DNA of 64,000 bases from Bin127 sp965220515 (GTDB lineage Bacteria > Chloroflexota > Dehalococcoidia > Lucifugimonadales > Lucifugimonadaceae), in assembly GCA_965220515.1 (NCBI GenBank), contig OZ244831.1, positions 1,302,001 through 1,366,000 on the forward strand. The letters run 5' to 3'. Under the pieces are notes generated by a model, which did no database searches, was not told the DNA's origin, and saw only the letters and a program-made list of their open reading frames with translations. Positions 32,908 through 42,847 of this stretch are shown here, piece by piece. A program made the translations under genes and the position numbers. Position 1 is the stretch's first letter, and each line of letters begins with the position of its first letter.

Positions 32908-34040
32908 GGAGCTTCTCCAGTAATCTCGCTCAATAGATTGAAGAACCCACGCTTCCTTGGCGTGTTGATACCCCAGTTGACGGGCACGTTCTGGTAGCCG
33001 TCACGGTAATCTCCGAACTCTGATTTGCCACCCGCGGCATCACCCGGATCGAAGTAGCCCCACGATGCATACGCTGACAATGCCGATAGGAAGTTATTTT
33101 CGGGTTTGTCGAAGTCGAAGTGATCGTCCTCAGTAAACAGGATCGGCTTCTCCGTATAACTCGGTAACGCCCGAGTGTCTGCCACCATTCCCGCGATCCG
33201 AGCCGGCTCTTTTACGCCGTTGCCGTGAACCATGATGTAATCGGATACCGCGACTACATCGTCATCAGGCACTCGACCGCCGCCATACGAAGTACCGACC
33301 AACAATCGTCTCTCGTCTACTTCGATCGCCTGTGCCCGATCAATCAGCTCCGCAACTCGATGCGGTTGCAGGATCTCATGCTCGTAACGTCGAATATTCG
33401 CCTCGTTATTGATCTCGATCAACACATTTCCAAAACCCAACTCCAACACCCACTGGGTCACACCATCAACCGCACGACAAACCGCACTCTCGTCCACCAA
33501 TCGCTCATCTTGCCCGAAGTAGAAATATCCAAGTATCACAACCATCCCCAAACGGTCACACGCCACAATCAATCGTTGAGTTCGATCCTGAAATGCCGCC
33601 TTCAACGAACCATCCGGATTGAATGCGGAGTTGTGCCAAGGCTGTGAATCCGTACTCGGCAACCCTGCCCAAACCACGTCATCGTCGACCTCAATCCCCC
33701 GCTCCGCCATGTTGTCCCGAAACATCGGCTCCCTGTAGTACCCGGTCGGACTCCCACCCTGCAAGTTCACTGTGACCGCCAGCAGCCCATGCGACCGATA
33801 TACCGGCAACATCGCAATGAACTCCTCCGTATTACGATCCGCGTCCCACTCGCCGGTATCCGGATATGCAAACAACCCTCGCGTCACCGGATTCTCATCG
33901 TCGAACACCGCGTTCGTCATACGGCTGTTCATCAGTAGGCCCTCAACATTCCAACCTCGGTACCTCCGTCCCTCGTAGGTCGGCTGGCCGTTTATCAGCC
34001 ACCGTTCGCCTTCAATGCTTAACTGAATTTTCGAAGCCAT
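32904..34040 (-). CDS. Glycoside-hydrolase-like (clan GH-A type) TIM-barrel protein
   Basis: A 378-residue cytoplasmic protein. It starts GERWLINGQPTYEGRRYRGW, a beta-sandwich-like lead-in common in GH2/GH5-like enzymes. A candidate acid/base Glu is E213 in VLIEINNEANIRRYE (Asn-Glu at the end of strand 4), and a candidate nucleophile Glu is E304 in KPILFTEDDHF (end of strand 7). This matches the two-glutamate retaining mechanism of clan GH-A. No signal peptide is visible, so the substrate would be an imported or internal glycoside. Substrate is unknown. Its stop overlaps the Rieske gene stop by 4 bp in convergent orientation. Confidence 0.75.
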   Translation of the reverse strand: MASKIQLSIEGERWLINGQPTYEGRRYRGWNVEGLLMNSRMTNAVFDDENPVTRGLFAYPDTGEWDADRNTEEFIAMLPVYRSHGLLAVTVNLQGGSPTGYYREPMFRDNMAERGIEVDDDVVWAGLPSTDSQPWHNSAFNPDGSLKAAFQDRTQRLIVACDRLGMVVILGYFYFGQDERLVDESAVCRAVDGVTQWVLELGFGNVLIEINNEANIRRYEHEILQPHRVAELIDRAQAIEVDERRLLVGTSYGGGRVPDDDVVAVSDYIMVHGNGVKEPARIAGMVADTRALPSYTEKPILFTEDDHFDFDKPENNFLSALSAYASWGYFDPGDAAGGKSEFGDYRDGYQNVPVNWGINTPRKRGFFNLLSEITGEAP

Positions 34041-34167
34041 AACACCTAGCGCCTTTTTCGGTGGACTGTCCCAACGATTCGACCCGACTTGTCATATGCG
34101 CAGACAGGTCAAAGAAAGAGGTTAACTTACACTTTTGTTAGTGCCTGCCACAACCGAAAAATCAAGA

Positions 34168-37100
34168 ATGACGCAGACAACTGAACTATCCGACGCTGCC
34201 CAATCAAGCACATTCGATCCTGTCCTACCGGAAGCCGAGGTCGACTTTGTCGAGATCGAAACCCAATGGCTCGATCGGTGGAACACGCCCGATGCAGATG
34301 GTCAAACCATCATCGACCGCTACCTCACGCGCAACAACGAAGCCGATAAGAACTACTCCTTCATCGACGGTCCGATAACCGCAAACAACCCTATGGGCGT
34401 CCACCATGCGTGGGGGCGAACCTACAAAGATCTCTTCTTGCGTTTCCGAAACATGCAGGGTTATCGCCAGCGGTTCCAGAACGGGTACGACGGACAAGGA
34501 CTGTGGATCGAAGTCGAGGTCGAGAAAGAAAAAGGCTTCAAATCTAAGCACGAGATCGAGACATACGGCGTAGGCAAATTCGTCGACGAGTGCAAAGCTC
34601 GTGTCGACCACTTTTCCGACATCATCACACGCCAATCGAAGCGGCTCGGATACTTCATGCAGTGGGACGACTCGTACCACACGAAGTCAGATGAGAACAA
34701 CTACACGATCTGGGCTTTCTTGAAGCGTTGCCACGACAATGGTTGGCTCTACAAAGGCAAAGACGTGATGCCGTGGTGCCCGCGTTGCGGTACCGGCATG
34801 TCGCAACACGAAATCGCCACCGAGGGCTACGCCGAAATCGTTCACCCCGGCTTCTTCATCCGACTACCCCTGCTTGACCGCGACGGCGAGTCTCTGCTGG
34901 TCTGGACTACAACCCCCTGGACCTTGGCCGCAAACGTCGCCGCTGCAGTGAACCCAGAAAACGATTACATCAAGGTACGCAACACCGTCGGGGATGTCTC
35001 TCTGACTCTATGGTTGAGTGCTAACCGGCTCCACGTCCTCGACGGGAAACACGAAATCCTCGATCGTGTCAAAGGCACAGATCTGCTCGGATGGCGATAC
35101 CGCGGCCCCTTCGACGACCTTGAAGCCCAATCCGAGGCCCGCGAACTTCACAGGGTTATCGAATGGGAAGATGTTGGCGATGAAGAAGGAACTGGCATTG
35201 TTCACATCGCCCCCGGTGCTGGTTCCGAAGACTTCCAACTCGGGCAAGAAAACGACCTACCCATCATCGCTCCGCTCGACGAGAGCGGCGTCTATGTCGA
35301 CGGCTTCGGCGTTCTAAGCGGCAAATCGGTAGACGAAGTAAACTCCGTCATCTTCGACCTGCTGCGTGACAGCGGCGTCTACTACAAGCTCGAAGACTAC
35401 GAACACCGCTACCCGATATGCTGGCGATGCAATTCCGAGCTCGTGTTTCGATTGGTCGACGAGTGGTTTATTTCGATGGATGAGTTGCGCCACACGATGA
35501 TGGACGCAACTCGCACCATCAAATGGGTTCCCGCGTTTGGCGAAGCTAGAGAACTTGACTGGCTCCGCAACATGCAGGACTGGATGATCTCGAAGAAGAG
35601 GTATTACGGTCTCGCTCTTCCCATCTACGAATGTACCGAATGTCGCAACTTCGACGTCATTGGATCCCGCGATGAACTGCGAGAACGGGCCGTTGATGGG
35701 TGGGATGATTTCGAAGGACACTCGCCCCATCGACCGTGGATCGACGCCATAAAGATCAAATGCTCCAAGTGCGATTACCCTACCGATCGGATAGCAGACG
35801 TAGGAAACGCCTGGCTAGATGCCGGCATCGTCAGCTTCTCAACCATCGGTTACAACGATGACCGCGACTACTGGCGGGACTGGTTCCCGGCCGATTGGAT
35901 TTCAGAATCATTCCCAGGACAATTTCGGAACTGGTTCTACTCGCTGATCTGCATGGCCGCCGCACTCGAAGGCGTCGCGCCTACCAGAGCAGTCTTCTCG
36001 TATGGCCTGATGCGCGACGAAAACGGGGAAGAGATGCACAAGTCGAAGGGCAACGCGATCCCCTTCGAAGAGGCTGCTGACAAGATGGGCGCCGATGTCA
36101 TGCGATGGGTCTTCGCCCGGCACATTCCGCAGAACAACCTCAACTTCGGGTACAGCGTCGGCGACGCGGCCCGCAGGCGATTCGTGTTGCCGTTGTGGAA
36201 CATCTACTACTTCTTCACCACCTACGCGCGTCTTGACGGCTGGATGCTCACACATGAGATGATCGAAAGCCGAGATTCTGAAGATCATTCGCGATTGGGC
36301 GAACTTGATCGTTGGGCTATCTCTGAACTCAACTCGCTCGTCCGTTCGGTAACCGACGACCTCGAAAACTGGCGCATCGAGCGCGCCTCAGAGGCCATCG
36401 AGACGTACGTTGAACGCCTCTCAAACTGGTACGTGCGCCGCTCCCGACGGCGCTTCTGGAAATCAGAAGACGACAACGACAAACAGGACGCCTACAACAC
36501 CCTCTACACCTGTCTAACGACGCTCAGTCGTCTCGTTGCGCCGATCATGCCTTTCATCTCCGAAGAGATCTACACCAATCTCGTCAGCCGGAGATGTGAC
36601 TATGCCCCGCAATCCGTACACCTTGCGGATTGGCCGACAGCAGATGAGAGGGTTATTGACGATACTTTGGCCCTTCGAACCAACTTGGCGATGCGCCTCG
36701 CGTCGCTGGGTCGCTCAGCCCGATCTGCGGCTCGGATCAAGGTTCGGCAGCCGTTGAGTGCCCTGATCGTGGAACTTAATTCACCTCAGGAACGTGAAGC
36801 GTTGCCGATGATCGCCGATCAACTCAAAGAGGAGCTGAATGTCAGGGATGTGCGCGACACTTCGGAGTCCGACAGCCTCATGGCATATCGATTGCGCCCG
36901 AACTTGCCAGCGCTGGGTCCGAAGTATGGGCGGCAAGTGAACGAGATCAGAAACTTGCTTGACGAAGCCGATGCGGCCGTCGTGGCAGCCACGGTCCGCG
37001 CCAGCGGAATCGTCAATCTCGGCGAGTTCGAACTCAATCCCGACGAAATTCTCGTCGACAACGTCGCAGCCGAAGGCTATGCAGTCGAATCCGACGGCAC

Positions 37101-37410
37101 ATACACAGTAGGAATAGCGACTGAAGTCACACCTGAACTTCGCTCCGAAGGCTACGTCCGGGACATCGCCCACATCGTCCAAAACATGCGCAAAAACGCC
37201 GGACTGGAAATCTCCGACCGCATCCATCTGACCATCAACGCGCCAGAAGGTAGCGACGTGGCAACCGCCATCGCCAGCCACACTGACTACATCGCTAGCG
37301 AGACCTTGGCTGTCGGGATCAACGGTGAGATCGCAAACGAAGTCGCGCGCGATCGACACAGCGTGGATGGGGTTGAGGTTGAGATCGCGCTCGCCAAATC
37401 GCCTGTTTAA
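34168..37410 (+). CDS. ileS: Isoleucyl-tRNA synthetase, eukaryote-like type 2
   Basis: About 1080 residues from the ATG at 34168; a TTG at 34135 would add 11 residues. The class Ia HIGH motif appears as MGVHHAWGRTYKDLF (about 76-90), and the second signature as EMHKSKGNAIPFEEA near 621-635. The editing domain is recognisable (LVWTTTPWTLAANVA). The sequence VMPWCPRCGTGMSQHE and the overall length match the IleRS2 group found in eukaryotes and some bacteria. It differs from the classic bacterial form with its C-terminal zinc finger. IleRS2 enzymes are often naturally tolerant of mupirocin; that is family knowledge, not tested here. No T-box leader is visible upstream. Confidence 0.95.
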   Translation: MTQTTELSDAAQSSTFDPVLPEAEVDFVEIETQWLDRWNTPDADGQTIIDRYLTRNNEADKNYSFIDGPITANNPMGVHHAWGRTYKDLFLRFRNMQGYRQRFQNGYDGQGLWIEVEVEKEKGFKSKHEIETYGVGKFVDECKARVDHFSDIITRQSKRLGYFMQWDDSYHTKSDENNYTIWAFLKRCHDNGWLYKGKDVMPWCPRCGTGMSQHEIATEGYAEIVHPGFFIRLPLLDRDGESLLVWTTTPWTLAANVAAAVNPENDYIKVRNTVGDVSLTLWLSANRLHVLDGKHEILDRVKGTDLLGWRYRGPFDDLEAQSEARELHRVIEWEDVGDEEGTGIVHIAPGAGSEDFQLGQENDLPIIAPLDESGVYVDGFGVLSGKSVDEVNSVIFDLLRDSGVYYKLEDYEHRYPICWRCNSELVFRLVDEWFISMDELRHTMMDATRTIKWVPAFGEARELDWLRNMQDWMISKKRYYGLALPIYECTECRNFDVIGSRDELRERAVDGWDDFEGHSPHRPWIDAIKIKCSKCDYPTDRIADVGNAWLDAGIVSFSTIGYNDDRDYWRDWFPADWISESFPGQFRNWFYSLICMAAALEGVAPTRAVFSYGLMRDENGEEMHKSKGNAIPFEEAADKMGADVMRWVFARHIPQNNLNFGYSVGDAARRRFVLPLWNIYYFFTTYARLDGWMLTHEMIESRDSEDHSRLGELDRWAISELNSLVRSVTDDLENWRIERASEAIETYVERLSNWYVRRSRRRFWKSEDDNDKQDAYNTLYTCLTTLSRLVAPIMPFISEEIYTNLVSRRCDYAPQSVHLADWPTADERVIDDTLALRTNLAMRLASLGRSARSAARIKVRQPLSALIVELNSPQEREALPMIADQLKEELNVRDVRDTSESDSLMAYRLRPNLPALGPKYGRQVNEIRNLLDEADAAVVAATVRASGIVNLGEFELNPDEILVDNVAAEGYAVESDGTYTVGIATEVTPELRSEGYVRDIAHIVQNMRKNAGLEISDRIHLTINAPEGSDVATAIASHTDYIASETLAVGINGEIANEVARDRHSVDGVEVEIALAKSPV

Positions 37411-37429
37411 CGTTCAGCTCTCAACTACT

Positions 37430-37951
37430 CTACTCAAACTTCGGCAACACCTGATACCAGCCTGAGCCGAAGATCAACCCGTCGCGTTTGATGACCCAAG
37501 AGTGTTTGTACTCCTGATTGCCGGTCGCGGGATTCTCATACAAGTAGTCCACCCATTTTCCCCGGACCGTTGCTTCTGAAATCAACTCGCCGTAGCGATA
37601 ACCATCCGAGCCGACGAAAACGTCCCCTTTGAGGTCTACTCCCAACAAATCCGGGTTGGGGTGGGCAATGAGTTCGTCGGACTCATCGGCTATGAAGACG
37701 TACCACTCACCATCGGTGCTTTCCGGCGTGTTGTAATAGCGGACCGCCTCGTCTCTGCCCTCGTTCTCGTATAACTCCAAAGCCTCCAAGACCATCTCAA
37801 CGGCGAATTCGCCACGATCCACGATGTAACTCTGGCTTTTCTGCCCCTCGTCTTCATCCGAGACAATCGTGATCAGGGCAATCGCCGATAGAACGACAGC
37901 GACGACTGACACAACCGCAGCGAACCCACTTAATACCCACAAACTGCGCAT
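37430..37951 (-). CDS. Membrane-anchored single Cache-type sensor domain protein
   Basis: A 173-residue protein with one N-terminal membrane segment (VLSGFAAVVSVVAVVLSAIALITI) and an extracytoplasmic domain resembling the single Cache fold. Visible features are the helix VDRGEFAVEMVLEALELYEN, then GEWYVFIADESDELIAHPNPDLLG, then GKWVDYLYENPATGNQEYKHSWVIKRDGLIFGSGWYQ. Cache domains bind small organic ligands in receptors. Here no output domain (kinase, methyl-accepting, GGDEF) is fused, so it may bind ligand alone or pair with another protein. It lies between ileS (convergent, 19-bp gap) and the NCS2 permease gene upstream on the same strand. Confidence 0.78.
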   Translation of the reverse strand: MRSLWVLSGFAAVVSVVAVVLSAIALITIVSDEDEGQKSQSYIVDRGEFAVEMVLEALELYENEGRDEAVRYYNTPESTDGEWYVFIADESDELIAHPNPDLLGVDLKGDVFVGSDGYRYGELISEATVRGKWVDYLYENPATGNQEYKHSWVIKRDGLIFGSGWYQVLPKFE

Positions 37952-38130
37952 GTAATCCCTTTACAAAATCCCTTCTTAATGGTCTGTACGTGTTAATTCG
38001 ATTTTACATTTCGAGCCCGGTCGCTATTCCAAGCAGTTTGCTCGGATATCGAAGCATGAGCGCAAAACGTGTTCGATCCCATCGCAGATAATGGCAACCG
38101 CGAGCCCTACCGCCGCATGGTTGTTCGTCC

Positions 38131-39930
38131 CTACGCCCCCGGCGGCTCAATTCGGACCGTGATGATGTCGGTGCCGTGGTACTGCTGATGCTGTACTGAT
38201 GAGGCGTAGTTGCGCAGCAGTTGGAGAGAAAGTTCTTGTTCAACGATGTTTTCATCGTCGAAGTCTTGAAGTTGCCTGACCCTGTCTTCGATATTCTGCC
38301 CACCTTCGCCCCCGATGAACTCTAGTTCCGCAACATCGCCATCACTCGACGCGACCACGACCAACGTGCGTTCAACATCATCGGTCTCGTCGTCATCAGC
38401 GTTCAAATCCAAGTTAAAGTCCATTGGCGCCAAGGTCAGCAACGTCTCCTCTCCGACCGCCATCAAACGATCCCGCATTGCCTCGCCCCACCGCCTACTA
38501 TTCGCAAATTTGGTGATGAAGTCATTCAATTCCGGCAGCGAATCGATGTCGAGTTTGGATCGGAAACGCATACGCCGCGGGTTAGTCAACTCAAGGTAAA
38601 GAATCATCGCGATCGCCGCGAAACCACCCGTCGTGATGCCGCTCTTCATCAACCCGTTCAATATCGGGTTCAGATCCGGTACGTCGAAGAGGCGGAACTG
38701 GAAGGCGGCGCCGATCCAGAAGCACATTCCCGCAACGATGAGTTTCTGGGGGTTCGGTTCGGACTGTATTACTGTTCGGGCACCGTCGGCGAAAAGAGTC
38801 CCAGTGACCAAAACTAAGTAGCCGGTCATGACTGGCCCAGGGATTGTGCTGAGCAAACCCGAAGCTTTAGGCACGAACGCGAGGAGAATAAAGATCAGCC
38901 CGATGGCATACCCGATATGTCGGGAGGCGACACCGGTCGTTTGCATGAACGCGGCACCTGCAGGGTTGATCGCGTTTGGAACAGTGCCCCCAATGCCCGC
39001 AAGCAGGTTGGAAACGCCAGACCCGGCAATCGCTCCTTGAACACCGCGGAAATCGATCGAACGATCTCCTCGGAAAGAAGCGTTTTGTGCCGTGACCGCC
39101 GCACCATTGGTTTGGATCGCGATGATGATGCCTAGAAACACGTACGATGGCAACAATGTCCAAAACGCGACCCCGAATTCGAATTCGAGTCCCGGCCATT
39201 CTTGCGGCAGACCGATCCATGGTGCTTCAACTACACGGGATACATCGTAGATTCCTAGGAATGCTGCCGCTATACATCCGCCGACGATCCCGATCGGCGG
39301 TCCCCACAACCTCAGCAACGCAGAACCGCGCAGAGCCAGCGCGGCGACGATAACCAGAGCCACAAATGCCGTGACTGTTCCACCGACCGGATCTTCGGCC
39401 GTCGTATCGTCTAACAGTTTGAACACGACCGAAGCCAAAGTGATCGACAAGATCATCATCACGGTGCCGCTGACTATAGGTGTAACGACACGTCGAAAAA
39501 CGAACAACCATCTGGAAACAACGAGTTGAACAATCGCCGAAACAATTACCAGCGAAGTCAACGTCGCAGGACCACCCTCGACTACCGCGGAGATGCAGAA
39601 GGGGATCGCGAACGCGGCGGTGAACATCGGCAGTACGATGCCGGCGCCGACTGGACCGATGCGCCGCGTTTGGATAAGAGTTGAAATCCCAACGACGATC
39701 AGCGATGCGAAAACCATCCAGATCACGTAACCCTCGCCAAGATCTGACGCCTCGGCGACGATGACCGGAGTTACCAACAGTGTTGCGGAAGCGATCAGAC
39801 TGAACTGCCACCCAAGCCCGATCGACGTGCGAATCGGCGGATGCTCGTTAGCCTCGTATCGTGGGTTCTGAATCGCGGCAGCCGTAGGGAATATCTCCGA
39901 TGACCAATGGTTTATCGAATAAATACGCAT
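38131..39930 (-). CDS. NCS2-family nucleobase permease with C-terminal ATPase-like domain
   Basis: A 599-residue protein. Residues about 35-450 form a 12-14-segment nucleobase:cation symporter-2 domain (AIQTNGAAVTAQN and GSGVSNLLAGIGGTVPNAIN are typical of xanthine/uracil permeases). The last about 130 residues form a separate cytosolic domain, with FITKFANSRRWGEAMRDRLM, LVVVASSDGDVAELEFIGGE and LSLQLLRNYASSVQHQQYHG. This looks like a degenerate histidine-kinase-type (GHKL) ATPase fold: a first helix, an ELEF strand and a final strand. No clear N-box or G-box survives. NCS2 proteins normally end after the membrane domain, so the fusion is unusual. Substrate specificity is unassigned. Confidence 0.85.
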   Translation of the reverse strand: MRIYSINHWSSEIFPTAAAIQNPRYEANEHPPIRTSIGLGWQFSLIASATLLVTPVIVAEASDLGEGYVIWMVFASLIVVGISTLIQTRRIGPVGAGIVLPMFTAAFAIPFCISAVVEGGPATLTSLVIVSAIVQLVVSRWLFVFRRVVTPIVSGTVMMILSITLASVVFKLLDDTTAEDPVGGTVTAFVALVIVAALALRGSALLRLWGPPIGIVGGCIAAAFLGIYDVSRVVEAPWIGLPQEWPGLEFEFGVAFWTLLPSYVFLGIIIAIQTNGAAVTAQNASFRGDRSIDFRGVQGAIAGSGVSNLLAGIGGTVPNAINPAGAAFMQTTGVASRHIGYAIGLIFILLAFVPKASGLLSTIPGPVMTGYLVLVTGTLFADGARTVIQSEPNPQKLIVAGMCFWIGAAFQFRLFDVPDLNPILNGLMKSGITTGGFAAIAMILYLELTNPRRMRFRSKLDIDSLPELNDFITKFANSRRWGEAMRDRLMAVGEETLLTLAPMDFNLDLNADDDETDDVERTLVVVASSDGDVAELEFIGGEGGQNIEDRVRQLQDFDDENIVEQELSLQLLRNYASSVQHQQYHGTDIITVRIEPPGA

Positions 39931-40027
39931 GGTACACGATACAAATGGCGCTCAAAATGGGTTCGCGAGCATTTAGTTCGCTGGGGATAATATGACGATT
40001 CATAAGTCCCATCCAAAAGGAATGCCG

Positions 40028-41245
40028 ATGAAGATCAATCGTGTAACGCCCATCCTCGGCCAAGGAAACATCTGCGCCTCTTGGGTATTTGTAAAGGTCG
40101 AAACCGACCAAGGCATCGTTGGTTACGGCGAAGGAACGCGCCACGCGGGTCCCGTAATCGCCGAGGCCATCCGCTGGCTCGAACCGCACGTCGTCGGGAA
40201 GAATCCCTTCGACGTGGAAGCCCTATATACCACTATGTTCAAAGCGACCCACTACACATGGGGCAGCATCTTCAGTTGCGCAATAACTGCCATCGAAACG
40301 GCGCTATGGGACATCAAGGGGAAGGCTGTGGGCAAACCCGTCTACGAATTGCTCGGCGGCAAAGTATGGGATCGCGTTCGTCTCTACTCACACATCGGCG
40401 GCGGCAGCCAGATCATCGGCATGGGCGTTGACGAAGGCGCGATCGCTTCGGACGATTTCGGTGCCATCAAGGAACGGGCGCAAGATCTCGTATCCCGCGG
40501 CTTTACGTGTGTCAAGACGTTCCAAGCAGGACGCTACAAGATCACCGAAAACAACAGCGCATGCCTCGGTGATTTCTGGCCCAATATGCACATGGGCAGG
40601 GCCGACATCCAAGCAACGGCGCGAAAGGTCGAATTCATTCGCGAACAGGTCGGTGATGAGGTAGAGATAACGTTCGACGCGCACGGACTGAACGCTGTCT
40701 CAGCGTTGAGGCTAGCCAAGGCTCTCGAGCCATTCGATCTGCTCTGGTACGAGGAGCCAGTCCACCCATTTAATCTGTCTGCTCTGAAACAGTTGCGTTC
40801 GCAGACTTCGATACCGATCGCAATGAGCGAGCGGCTTCACGCTTCCACAGAATTCGCCGAGGTCATAGATACCGACGCGGTAGACGTGTTGATGGTCGAT
40901 GTTCAATGGTGCGGCGGAGTTTCGCAGGCCAAGAAAATCGCTGCTCTGGCCGAAGCAAGATATCTGCCCGTGACCTTGCACAACTGTAATAGTCCATTGG
41001 CATCGACAATCAATGCGCACATCGCTATGACGCTGCCAAACTTCCTGAACATGGAATTCATGGATCCAGACGTGCCCTGGCGCGATGAGATCATATCCGA
41101 ACCCTTGCAGGTCCGAGAGGGACATTTAATAGTCAATGACAAGCCGGGCTGGGGCGTTGACATCAACGAGGATGCGCTAGCCAGATATCCCTACGATCGC
41201 GAAGTTAGCGCATACGAAGAGCGAGATCAACGATTGCGGCGTTGA
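40028..41245 (+). CDS. Enolase-superfamily dehydratase, galactonate-dehydratase-like
   Basis: A 405-residue protein from the ATG at 40028, which has AAGGA (40017-40021) at 6-bp spacing; starts at 39992 and 40022 are possible. Metal ligands are D217 (ITFDAHG), E242 (LWYEEPV) and E268 (MSERLH). H219 follows the first ligand by two, the barrel-end dyad partners are D291 (LMVDVQW) and H318 (TLHNCNSP), and a lysine lies in CVKTFQAG. The D-x-H-G, Y-E-E-P and S-E-R triad is the standard galactonate/mannonate-dehydratase pattern. This enzyme has Asp where the tandem pair at 26-29 kb has Glu. It diverges from the permease gene, sharing a 97-bp promoter region. Confidence 0.88.
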   Translation: MKINRVTPILGQGNICASWVFVKVETDQGIVGYGEGTRHAGPVIAEAIRWLEPHVVGKNPFDVEALYTTMFKATHYTWGSIFSCAITAIETALWDIKGKAVGKPVYELLGGKVWDRVRLYSHIGGGSQIIGMGVDEGAIASDDFGAIKERAQDLVSRGFTCVKTFQAGRYKITENNSACLGDFWPNMHMGRADIQATARKVEFIREQVGDEVEITFDAHGLNAVSALRLAKALEPFDLLWYEEPVHPFNLSALKQLRSQTSIPIAMSERLHASTEFAEVIDTDAVDVLMVDVQWCGGVSQAKKIAALAEARYLPVTLHNCNSPLASTINAHIAMTLPNFLNMEFMDPDVPWRDEIISEPLQVREGHLIVNDKPGWGVDINEDALARYPYDREVSAYEERDQRLRR

Positions 41246-41265
41246 ATCTAACGCCACAGCTAGAA

Positions 41266-41279
41266 TTCGCGAACGCGAA
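41266..41279. promoter_or_regulatory. Palindrome TTCGCGAACGCGAA in the DUF1800 operon promoter region
   Basis: TTCGCG and CGCGAA around AA form a perfect inverted repeat 76 bp before the DUF1800 start. A TTATACT hexamer-like -10 element lies downstream at about 41307. It may be an operator or a short hairpin ending the upstream dehydratase transcript. Confidence 0.4.
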
Positions 41280-41354
41280 AACGCTCGGTTAAAGTCCGAT
41301 GTTGTTATACTGCAACCAAACTGAAACGTCGCGACGAAATTCGGTAGGTAAGCG

Positions 41355-42782
41355 ATGAGCACGAACGAATTGCAATTGATGGCACACCTGATGCGACGGG
41401 CTGGCTTCGGAGCATCTAGAGAAGAACTCGAAGCACTTGTCCAACAGGGTTACGACGAGACCGTCGAGCAACTTTTGGAAACCGATAACCCAAGTGCCAT
41501 GGATATCGATCTGATCCGGCGATACCATCCGGATCACATGGGCATGATGGGTAACAACATCGGGTCCCATTGGATGTACCGGATGATCTCAACGGACTCA
41601 CCTCTACGTGAGAAGACTGCACTCTTCTGGCATGGCATCTTCGCTACGGGCTATGCCAAACTCGCTAACGGCAAGGTCCTCCACGACCAAATCCGGATGT
41701 TCAACCGCGTTGGCATGGGCAAATTCGACAACATCCTTCTCGAGTTGTCGAAAGACCCAGCCATGATCGTTTGGCTCGACAACTGCGAGAACCACAACGG
41801 CGCGATCAACGAAAACTACGGCCGAGAACTGCTCGAACTGTTCTCGATGGGTGTCGGTCACTACTCCGAAGATGACATCAAGGAAGCGTCTAGAGCGTTT
41901 ACCGGCTGGACGATCGGCAACACCGACTACATGACCCTGAAGTCCATGCGCGACTCCATCTGGCCGTACGGACGATTGTCCTTCCACTTCGAGTTCAAAC
42001 CCGAAGACCACGATACCGGCGAAAAAGAGTTCTTGGGTCGCAAAGGTAACTTCGACGGTGGCGACATCATCGACATCATCTGCGAAGAGGAAGCGACTGC
42101 CCGCTTCATCGCAAGGCACATGTACAGCTTCTTCGTAGCCGATGAACCTCCAGTGCCTGAATGGCCCTACAAACCACCTCGCGACCCCGAAGCCATCGAA
42201 ACTCTAGCGAAGGCGTACTTCGACAGCGGCTACAGCATCAAGGAGATGCTACGAACGCTTTTCCATTCCGACTTCTTCAAGTCTGAAGACGTCTGGTACC
42301 AGCGCGTCAAGAGCCCCGCAGAGCTAATGGTCGGCGTCCTCAAGTTAACCGGAGAGTTCCCGCGGCCGCGCGAGGAGATGATCACCACTCACCTGCACAC
42401 CATCTTCATGGGGCAACACCTTATGAACCCGCCTTCGGTCGAAGGCTGGCACTGGGGCACTGAGTGGATCGACTCCGGCGCGCTTGTTGAACGCGTCAAC
42501 TTCGCCTCGGAACGACTCGGAAACCTCGATAGCCCAGGCGTCCAGAGCATGATCGAAAACGTTGTCGGAGACGACGAGAATGTGGATCCTGCAGAACTTG
42601 TTGACCGGGCGCTGGAACAGCTCTCGCTGACTCACGTGACAGACGTAACGCGCGAATCCTTGATCGAGTTCGTCGAACAAAACGACGAGATGGCAGGCAA
42701 TAACGGCGGACAGACTCCGCGCGAGCGTGCCGCCAACGCGATCAAGATCGTCGCCGCCACACCTGAGTTCCAAAGGGCTTGA
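41355..42782 (+). CDS. DUF1800 family protein
   Basis: A 475-residue protein recognised by the family start AHLMRRAGFGASREELEALV and by the blocks EKTALFWHGIFATG, NENYGRELLELFSMGVGHYSEDD, EASRAFTGWTI and NPPSVEGWHWGTEWIDSGAL. DUF1800 proteins almost always pair with DUF1501 proteins, as here. Both are thought to act together outside the cytoplasm, in an unknown role. No signal peptide is visible. It is the first gene of a three-gene cluster with an NHL-repeat protein in the middle. Length is typical of the shorter bacterial members. Confidence 0.92.
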   Translation: MSTNELQLMAHLMRRAGFGASREELEALVQQGYDETVEQLLETDNPSAMDIDLIRRYHPDHMGMMGNNIGSHWMYRMISTDSPLREKTALFWHGIFATGYAKLANGKVLHDQIRMFNRVGMGKFDNILLELSKDPAMIVWLDNCENHNGAINENYGRELLELFSMGVGHYSEDDIKEASRAFTGWTIGNTDYMTLKSMRDSIWPYGRLSFHFEFKPEDHDTGEKEFLGRKGNFDGGDIIDIICEEEATARFIARHMYSFFVADEPPVPEWPYKPPRDPEAIETLAKAYFDSGYSIKEMLRTLFHSDFFKSEDVWYQRVKSPAELMVGVLKLTGEFPRPREEMITTHLHTIFMGQHLMNPPSVEGWHWGTEWIDSGALVERVNFASERLGNLDSPGVQSMIENVVGDDENVDPAELVDRALEQLSLTHVTDVTRESLIEFVEQNDEMAGNNGGQTPRERAANAIKIVAATPEFQRA

Positions 42783-42847
42783 TCCGCTCGCGCAATCCTG
42801 AACGGAATTGAACCCTGCCCATTTGGAGTAATTGCCGAGACACAAAG

